64,000 nt of DNA from CANQBR01 sp964641395. Lineage in GTDB: Bacteria; Bacillota; Negativicutes; Acidaminococcales; Acidaminococcaceae. Below the pieces are notes generated by a model. It was given only the letters and a program-made list of their open reading frames with translations. It did not search any database and had not been told where the DNA came from. Each line of letters opens with the position of its first letter. Positions within the stretch are counted from its first letter, which is position 1. Below are positions 59,153-64,000 of this stretch, piece after piece. The stretch lies in contig CAZXKQ010000006.1 in assembly GCA_964641395.1 (NCBI GenBank), positions 10,440 through 74,439 on the forward strand, in the 5' to 3' direction. A program made the translations under genes and the position numbers.

Positions 59153-60823
59153 ATGCGCAGTAGAATAAACAGTAAGACCATCGTCATCTCCATTTCCGTG
59201 CTGCTGCTCCTGTACTTCGTCATCTTCCCCATGCTCATCCTGCTGTACGACAGCATCATGCTGGACGGACATATCAACTTCCAGAACTATGTCAATGTCT
59301 ACAGCCAGGATGTTAACTGGATGGCTCTGACTAACACGGTGCAGCTCTCCCTCTTGGTAATGGTGGCCAGCGTCATCATCACCTTCCCCCTGGCCTGGCT
59401 GGTGGGCCGTACCGACCTGCCTGGCAAGAAGGGCTTCCGCACCCTGCTGGTTTCCAGCTACATGATACCCCCCTATGTAGGGGCTATCGCCTGGGTGCAG
59501 CTGCTCAACCCCAGCGTAGGCTACATTAACGACATCCTGAGGTGGCTCTTCGGCCTGGAGACGGCCCCCTTCGACATCTACACCTTCTGGGGCCTGGCCT
59601 GGGTCCTCACCCTCTTCTACTCTCCCTTCGCCTTCATCACCATCTCTAGGGCTATGGAGAAGATGGATCCCACCCTGGAAGAGGCGGCCCGGGTAGCCGG
59701 CGCCTCCCCCCTGCGGACGGTGCTGGACGTGACCCTGCCCCTGATGGCCCCCTCCATCCTGGCAGGCGGCCTGCTGGTGTTCATCGCTGCCGGCTCCTGC
59801 TTCGGCATCCCCTCCATCGTAGGCATGCCTGGCAACATAGAGGTGATGACCACCCGTATCGTCACCTACATCTACATGGGTGACGATGCCGGCGTCCGGG
59901 ACTCTACCGCCCTGGCCGCTTCCCTGATGTTCATCGCCAACTTCCTCCTCTTCGGCATGACCTGGATGATGGGCCGCAAGGACTACACCACCATCTCCGG
60001 CAAGTCTACCCGCCCCAACATCGTAGAGTTAGGCAAGTGGAAGGTGCCCGCCCTCCTGGGTATCAGCCTCTACGGCGCCATTGCCGTGGTAATACCCCTG
60101 GGCTCCATCGTGATGACCAGCTTCATCAAGTCTATGTCTAAGGACATCGGCTTCGACAACTTCGGCATCGACCCCTGGATCCCGGTAGTGACCAGCGCCC
60201 AGTACATGGAAAGCGTCTGGAACTCCGTGATCTACGGCGTGGTGGCCGCCACCATCGGCACCGCCCTGGCCCTCTTCGTAGCCTACCTGGCTGTGAAGAC
60301 CCAGATCAAGGGCCGCAGCCTGCCTGACCTGCTGACGGTTATCGGCGGTTCCACCCCCTCCATCGTCATCGCCCTGGCCCTGATCATCACCTTCAGCGGC
60401 AACTTCGGCCTCAACATCTACTCCACTATGTGGATCATCGTCGTCAGCTACCTGGTTAAGTACCTTACCATGTCGGTGCGCACCATAGCCGCCGCCCTGA
60501 GCCAGGTGCACAGCTCCCTAGAAGAAGCGGCCCAGAACTCCGGCGCCAACTGGCTGCGGGTGTGCAAGGACATCATCATCCCCCTGATCGCCCCCAGCGT
60601 AGTGGCCGGCTGGTTCCTGATCTTCATGCCCTCCTTCTACGAATTGACCATGTCCCTGTTGCTCTACGGCAGCGATACCAAGACCATAGGCGTGCTCCTC
60701 TACGAGCTGCAGACCTATGCCGATACCCAGAACGCTTCTGTGCTCTCCGTCATCATCTTGGCCATCGTCCTCATCGGCAACTTGATTTTGAACAAGGTCT
60801 CCAAGGGTAACGTAGGTATTTAA
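59153..60823 (+). CDS. ABC importer permease, two fused domains (FbpB type)
   Basis: A 556-residue membrane protein with about 12 helices in two permease domains. Each has an EAA loop that contacts the ATPase: EEAARVAGASPLRTVLDV around residue 180, and EEAAQNSGANWLRVCKD around residue 460. Fused permeases are usual in the iron/thiamine/phosphonate group. It follows the binding protein after 88 bp and precedes the ATPase by 20 bp. Confidence 0.94.
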   Translation: MRSRINSKTIVISISVLLLLYFVIFPMLILLYDSIMLDGHINFQNYVNVYSQDVNWMALTNTVQLSLLVMVASVIITFPLAWLVGRTDLPGKKGFRTLLVSSYMIPPYVGAIAWVQLLNPSVGYINDILRWLFGLETAPFDIYTFWGLAWVLTLFYSPFAFITISRAMEKMDPTLEEAARVAGASPLRTVLDVTLPLMAPSILAGGLLVFIAAGSCFGIPSIVGMPGNIEVMTTRIVTYIYMGDDAGVRDSTALAASLMFIANFLLFGMTWMMGRKDYTTISGKSTRPNIVELGKWKVPALLGISLYGAIAVVIPLGSIVMTSFIKSMSKDIGFDNFGIDPWIPVVTSAQYMESVWNSVIYGVVAATIGTALALFVAYLAVKTQIKGRSLPDLLTVIGGSTPSIVIALALIITFSGNFGLNIYSTMWIIVVSYLVKYLTMSVRTIAAALSQVHSSLEEAAQNSGANWLRVCKDIIIPLIAPSVVAGWFLIFMPSFYELTMSLLLYGSDTKTIGVLLYELQTYADTQNASVLSVIILAIVLIGNLILNKVSKGNVGI

Positions 60824-60843
60824 CCAGACAAGGAGTGAAATAA

Positions 60844-61893
60844 ATGGCTGAAGTAAGAATCGAGCATGTGTTTAAGCGTTTCGGCGCCGTAACCGCCGTA
60901 GACGACTTCAATCTAGTAGTGAAGGACGGGGAGTTCGTCTCCATCCTAGGCCCCTCCGGCTGTGGCAAGACCACCACCCTGCGGATGATCGCCGGCTTTG
61001 AGCGGGCCACCGAGGGGGACATCAGCATCGGCGACCATGTGGTCTCTTCCTCCAAGCGCGGCACATTCGTACCGCCGGAGGATAGGGACATCGGCATGGT
61101 GTTCCAGTCCTACGCCGTCTGGCCCCACATGACGGTAGCCGAGAACGTAGGCTATCCCTTGAAGATCAAGAAAGTGCCCAAGGAAGAGCGGCAGAAGAGG
61201 GTGCAGGCCATGCTGGAGCTGGTCCACCTAGGGGAATACGGCCAGCGTTACCCCAACCAGCTCTCCGGCGGCCAGCAGCAGCGGGTCTCCCTGGCCCGGG
61301 CCCTGGTGGCCGAACCCGGCCTGCTCCTGCTGGACGAGCCCCTCAGCAACCTGGACGCCAAGCTGAGGGAGAGCATGCGCTTCGAGATTTTGGAAATCCA
61401 GAAGAAGACCGGCATCACCGTAGTCTACGTAACCCATGACCAAAGCGAGGCCATGGCTATGTCAGACAGGGTTGTGGTTATGAGCATGGGGGTAGTGCAG
61501 CAGATCGGCGCTCCCCATGAGATCTACACCGCCCCCGCCAACAAGATGGTGGCCGACTTCATCGGCCTGGTCAACTTCTTAGACGGGGAAGCCAAGGGGG
61601 ACAGGATCTACCTGAGCGGCAGCGATGCCTATTCCTGGCCCAACAAGAACAACCTGGAGGGGGAGGTAACCATCGCCGTCCGGCCTGAGACCATCACCAT
61701 GTCCGCTACCGCCGGCCACCTCCAGGGCGTGGTAACCCACCGCTTCTACCTGGGGGACTCGGTAGACTTCCGGGTGAACGTAAACGGCCACATCGTCCGG
61801 GTCATCAACAAGGGCGCCGATGTGGAAGCCTTCCCTGACGGCAGCATCGTCTACCTGGACTTTGACCGGGTTATGTTCTTCAACCGCAACTAA
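60844..61893 (+). CDS. ABC importer ATP-binding subunit (FbpC/PotA type)
   Basis: A 349-residue ATPase. Walker A GPSGCGKTT, Q-loop VFQSYAVWPHMTV, signature LSGGQQQRVSLARAL, Walker B LLLLDEPLSNLDAKLRE and the switch His in VTHDQSEAMAMSDR are complete. A TOBE domain follows (VRPETITMSA). It forms a complete importer with the two preceding genes. Confidence 0.95.
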   Translation: MAEVRIEHVFKRFGAVTAVDDFNLVVKDGEFVSILGPSGCGKTTTLRMIAGFERATEGDISIGDHVVSSSKRGTFVPPEDRDIGMVFQSYAVWPHMTVAENVGYPLKIKKVPKEERQKRVQAMLELVHLGEYGQRYPNQLSGGQQQRVSLARALVAEPGLLLLDEPLSNLDAKLRESMRFEILEIQKKTGITVVYVTHDQSEAMAMSDRVVVMSMGVVQQIGAPHEIYTAPANKMVADFIGLVNFLDGEAKGDRIYLSGSDAYSWPNKNNLEGEVTIAVRPETITMSATAGHLQGVVTHRFYLGDSVDFRVNVNGHIVRVINKGADVEAFPDGSIVYLDFDRVMFFNRN

Positions 61894-61914
61894 GGCTGCC
61901 AGGCCTTAGCCTGG

Positions 61915-61942
61915 GGCGTCGGCACGGCCGGCGCCTCTTTTC
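61915..61942 (+). terminator. Terminator after the ABC operon
   Basis: GGCGTCGGC (61915-61923) pairs with GCCGGCGCC (61927-61935), then TCTTTTCTTT. A shorter hairpin AAGGC/GCCTT precedes it. Confidence 0.85.
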
Positions 61943-62053
61943 TTTGCCCTTAACTTAAAACTTTTGCTGAGCAAGGTCCCAGACCCTTGCGCTAAAAAAG
62001 AAAAAAGCATAAAATAAGGGGGTAACTGAATTGTAAGAAAGGCCCCGTTCCCT

Positions 62054-63274
62054 ATGAATATCTTCCTGCTGCTGGCCATCGCCATGGCCCTGATCGTCCT
62101 CCTGCTGCGCCTCCACTACCCTATCGGCCCCAGCATGCTGCTAGGGGGCTTGTTGATCTGGCTGGTAAGGGACGGCTCCCCCCTGGTCCTCTTCCAGGCC
62201 GCCCTCCACACCCTCTCCTTAAGCCGCACCTACGACATCATCCTGGCCCTCTACTTCGTCATGTGCTTGGAGATAGAGCTCCGCACCTCCGGAGCCATGG
62301 AGGGCATGGTCCACGCCCTGCAGCGCCTCTTTGCCAGCGCCAAGGTGACCCTGGCCGTGATGCCCGCCTTCCTGGGCCTGCTGCCCAGCCTGGGTGGGGC
62401 CCGCTTCTCCGCCCCCATCGTAGACGAGGCCAGCAAGGGGGAGGCCATCAGTGAAAACCGCAAGGCCGCCATCAACTTCTGGTTCCGCCACATCTTTGAA
62501 TTTTCCAACCCCATCATCCCCGGCATGATCATAGCCTGCAGCATCGTCAACGTGCCCTACAAGGACTTTATCAGCCACATCTGCTGGCTCACCCCGGTGA
62601 CCTTCAGCGTAGGCTGGTTGGTCCTGATCCGGGGCCTGGACATGCGCCTCCACAAGGCCCTCATCCTAGCCTCCCCCCAGAACCGGCGTAAGGAGCTGGC
62701 CGACCTCCTCCTCTCCCTCTCCCCGGTGGTGGTCACCTTCATCCTGGTGGTCTTCTTCGGCCTCAACGCCTCCCTGGGCATGGGCCTGGTCACCCTGGGC
62801 CTCTTCTTCCTCCTCCGCTGCTGCGGCCGCAACTGCCCGGCTAGGAGGGTGTTGCTGGACGCCCTGGACTGGAAGATGTTCCTCAACGTCCTCTGCATCC
62901 TCTACTTCATCCAGATCCTCACCGACACCCAGGTCCTCAGCCAGGTGGTGGAGGCCTTCCAGGACAGCCCCCTGCCGGTACCGGTGATCATCGCCTGCGT
63001 TTCCTTCATCATCGGCATCCTCACCGGCATGAGCCAGGGCCATGTGGCCATCGTGATGCCGGTAGTGGCGGCCCTCCGCACCGGGGACCTGAACCTGGTA
63101 GGGGTGGCCATGGCCTTCGGGGTGGCCGGCCAGATGCTCACCCCCACCCACATGTGCCTCATCGTCACCTTGGACTACTTCAAGGCGGACTTTTTCGCCA
63201 CTTTGAAGCAGATCTTCCTCATCGAAGTCATCGTCCTCACCATCTTCTCCCTGGTCTCCTACTTCACCTGGTGA
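62054..63274 (+). CDS. DUF401 family membrane protein
   Basis: A 406-residue protein with about ten hydrophobic helices, of the DUF401 family (related to gluconate/citrate-type permeases of the IT superfamily). Conserved stretches include LPSLGGARFSAPIVDEASKG, NFWFRHIFEFSNPIIPG and TGMSQGHVAIVMPV. The substrate is unknown; an organic anion is plausible. The ATG has agaaagg 11 nt upstream. It stands alone between the ABC importer and a MerR regulator. Confidence 0.88.
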   Translation: MNIFLLLAIAMALIVLLLRLHYPIGPSMLLGGLLIWLVRDGSPLVLFQAALHTLSLSRTYDIILALYFVMCLEIELRTSGAMEGMVHALQRLFASAKVTLAVMPAFLGLLPSLGGARFSAPIVDEASKGEAISENRKAAINFWFRHIFEFSNPIIPGMIIACSIVNVPYKDFISHICWLTPVTFSVGWLVLIRGLDMRLHKALILASPQNRRKELADLLLSLSPVVVTFILVVFFGLNASLGMGLVTLGLFFLLRCCGRNCPARRVLLDALDWKMFLNVLCILYFIQILTDTQVLSQVVEAFQDSPLPVPVIIACVSFIIGILTGMSQGHVAIVMPVVAALRTGDLNLVGVAMAFGVAGQMLTPTHMCLIVTLDYFKADFFATLKQIFLIEVIVLTIFSLVSYFTW

Positions 63275-63275
63275 A

Positions 63276-63296
63276 CCTATGCTTGCAAAGCATAGG
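63276..63296 (+). other. Hairpin after the DUF401 gene
   Basis: CCTATGCTT (63276-63284) and AAGCATAGG (63288-63296) form a perfect 9-bp stem right after the stop codon, without a T-run. Confidence 0.5.
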
Positions 63297-63315
63297 GCTT
63301 ATACGGCATAGGTAT

Positions 63316-63345
63316 TTGACAGGGGCCTGCCTTGTTTTATAGAAT
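63316..63345 (+). promoter_or_regulatory. merR gene promoter
   Basis: TTGACA (63316-63321), 18-bp spacer, TAGAAT (63340-63345). It lies about 143 bp before the MerR-type gene. Confidence 0.7.
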
Positions 63346-63359
63346 GATAGCATGAATAT

Positions 63360-63415
63360 GCGGCCCTGCGGACAGCTAGGCCGCCTCTTTTAAAGAAGCT
63401 GCTTCAAGCTTCTTT
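63360..63415 (+). terminator. Two leader hairpins before the MerR gene
   Basis: GCGGCC/GGCCGC (63360-63384) followed by CTCTTTT resembles a weak terminator. A second stem AAAGAAGC/GCTTCTTT (63392-63415) follows. Together they suggest attenuation in the long leader of the MerR gene, or a short independent transcript. Confidence 0.45.
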
Positions 63416-63487
63416 AACTCTTTATAGCAACTTAAAGGCGGGTTTAAGCCCTGCGCACCCTTAGTCCCTCTGAAAGGAGTGGTTGCT

Positions 63488-63940
63488 GTGTACTACACCA
63501 TCGGCGAATTAGCCTCCCTCGTCAAGCTGCGGCCTTCCACCCTGCGCTACTACGACAAGAAGGGCCTGCTCCCCTTTCTGGAGCGCTCCGAAAGCGGCAT
63601 CCGCCTCTTCAAGGACAGCGATTTGGAAACCCTGGCCCTCATCGACTGCCTAAAACAGACCGGCATGCCCCTGAAGGACATCCGCCAGTTCATCCACTGG
63701 TCCATGCAGGGGGATGCCAGCATCAAGGAGCGTTTGGCTATGATCTGCCAGCGCAAGGCCGCCGTCCTGCAGCAGCTGGCCTCCCTCCAGGACGTGCTGG
63801 CCATCCTCTCCTACAAGGAGTGGTACTATCAGCAGGCCGCCGCCCAAGGCACTACCGCCGGCCTGAAGGAGCTGCCCCTCAGCCAGCTGCCCCCCAGCGC
63901 CCAGCAGGGCAAGAAACTCCTCAGCCGCTGCCGCAAATGA
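63488..63940 (+). CDS. MerR-family transcriptional regulator
   Basis: A 150-residue regulator. The N-terminal winged helix is typical (YYTIGELASLVKLRPSTLRY, then YDKKGLLPFLERSESGIRLF), followed by a long dimerisation helix (ERLAMICQRKAAVLQQLASL). No metal-binding Cys set is present, so a small-molecule or redox effector is likelier. GTG at 63488 is 8 nt after aaggag; the earlier GTG overlaps that site. The target gene may lie beyond the window. Confidence 0.9.
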   Translation: MYYTIGELASLVKLRPSTLRYYDKKGLLPFLERSESGIRLFKDSDLETLALIDCLKQTGMPLKDIRQFIHWSMQGDASIKERLAMICQRKAAVLQQLASLQDVLAILSYKEWYYQQAAAQGTTAGLKELPLSQLPPSAQQGKKLLSRCRK

Positions 63941-63961
63941 GGTCTCACCTCCTGGCTGCCC

Positions 63962-63985
63962 GGCCCCTGTGGAAGGGGCCTTTTT
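63962..63985 (+). terminator. Terminator after the MerR gene
   Basis: GGCCCCT (63962-63968) pairs with AGGGGCC (63974-63980), followed by TTTTT. Confidence 0.92.
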
Positions 63986-64000
63986 CTTGTGGGCAGGGCC

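Overview
The window is a chromosomal stretch of a high-GC member of the Bacillota (Firmicutes). The evidence is two T-box riboswitches, a glycyl-tRNA synthetase split into GlyQ and GlyS, the PhoH-YbeY-Cdd-Era-RecO-GlyQS gene order, HisZ-dependent short HisG, frequent GTG/TTG starts and strong Shine-Dalgarno sites. The acetyl-CoA-type MetA and an exported protein built from YG/TG-type repeats make a Negativicutes-like diderm plausible, but nothing here proves the lineage. There are no rRNAs, CRISPR arrays or recognisable tRNAs.

Layout. 1-1183: an AT-rich end with a partial Ldh2-type dehydrogenase divergent from a GntR/FadR regulator. 1309-5323: a methionine block, with LysR and metY (preceded by a possible leader peptide) on the minus strand, facing a Met T-box and metA on the plus strand. 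5468-11752: a hydrolase, then a housekeeping run of cyclophilin, phoH, ybeY, cdd, era, a CBS-domain membrane protein and recO. 11783-15097: a Gly T-box and glyQS. 15118-23583: rpoB-rpoC-secG, separated from the usual rplJL neighbours and with an intrinsic terminator in the rpoB leader. 23671-26968: a K+-dependent membrane pyrophosphatase and an exported repeat protein. About 27130-27560: a decayed transposase. 28017-34623: DUF3089 protein, tcdA, ychF, patatin, thioredoxin, DEDDh exonuclease, DUF554 and a membrane ferredoxin. 34759-38626: trmB plus an FtsW/RodA-PBP pair. 38788-41767: fhs, an atypical folD and a vanZ-like gene. 41867-49793: a compact histidine operon led by yerC and containing a hisZ-hisG fusion. 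49800-51787: arsR, a candidate small RNA and an MFS exporter. 51881-55846: a selenium gene set (class V aminotransferase, yedE, TusA-like, DUF3343, selD). 55896-57734: purC and a hydroxyacid dehydrogenase. 58033-61893: a three-gene FbpABC-type ABC importer. 62054-63985: a DUF401 transporter and a MerR regulator.

How the parts work together. MetA (Glu111 and Cys142 at the diagnostic positions) should make O-acetylhomoserine, which MetY sulfhydrylates. MetA is controlled by uncharged tRNA-Met through the T-box; MetY probably answers to the adjacent LysR. The his operon covers every step except histidinol-phosphate phosphatase. The selenium cluster would take up or handle selenium and make selenophosphate, but no selA, selB or selC is present here.

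Most notable observations: a β' subunit with a zinc-site domain expanded by tandem module repeats; a FolD that has lost its catalytic Lys and Gln; the HisZ-HisG fusion; a standalone promoter-RNA-terminator unit with C-rich loops; a structured leader on the selenium operon; and a genome-style codon-boundary bias that makes CTAG unusually common.
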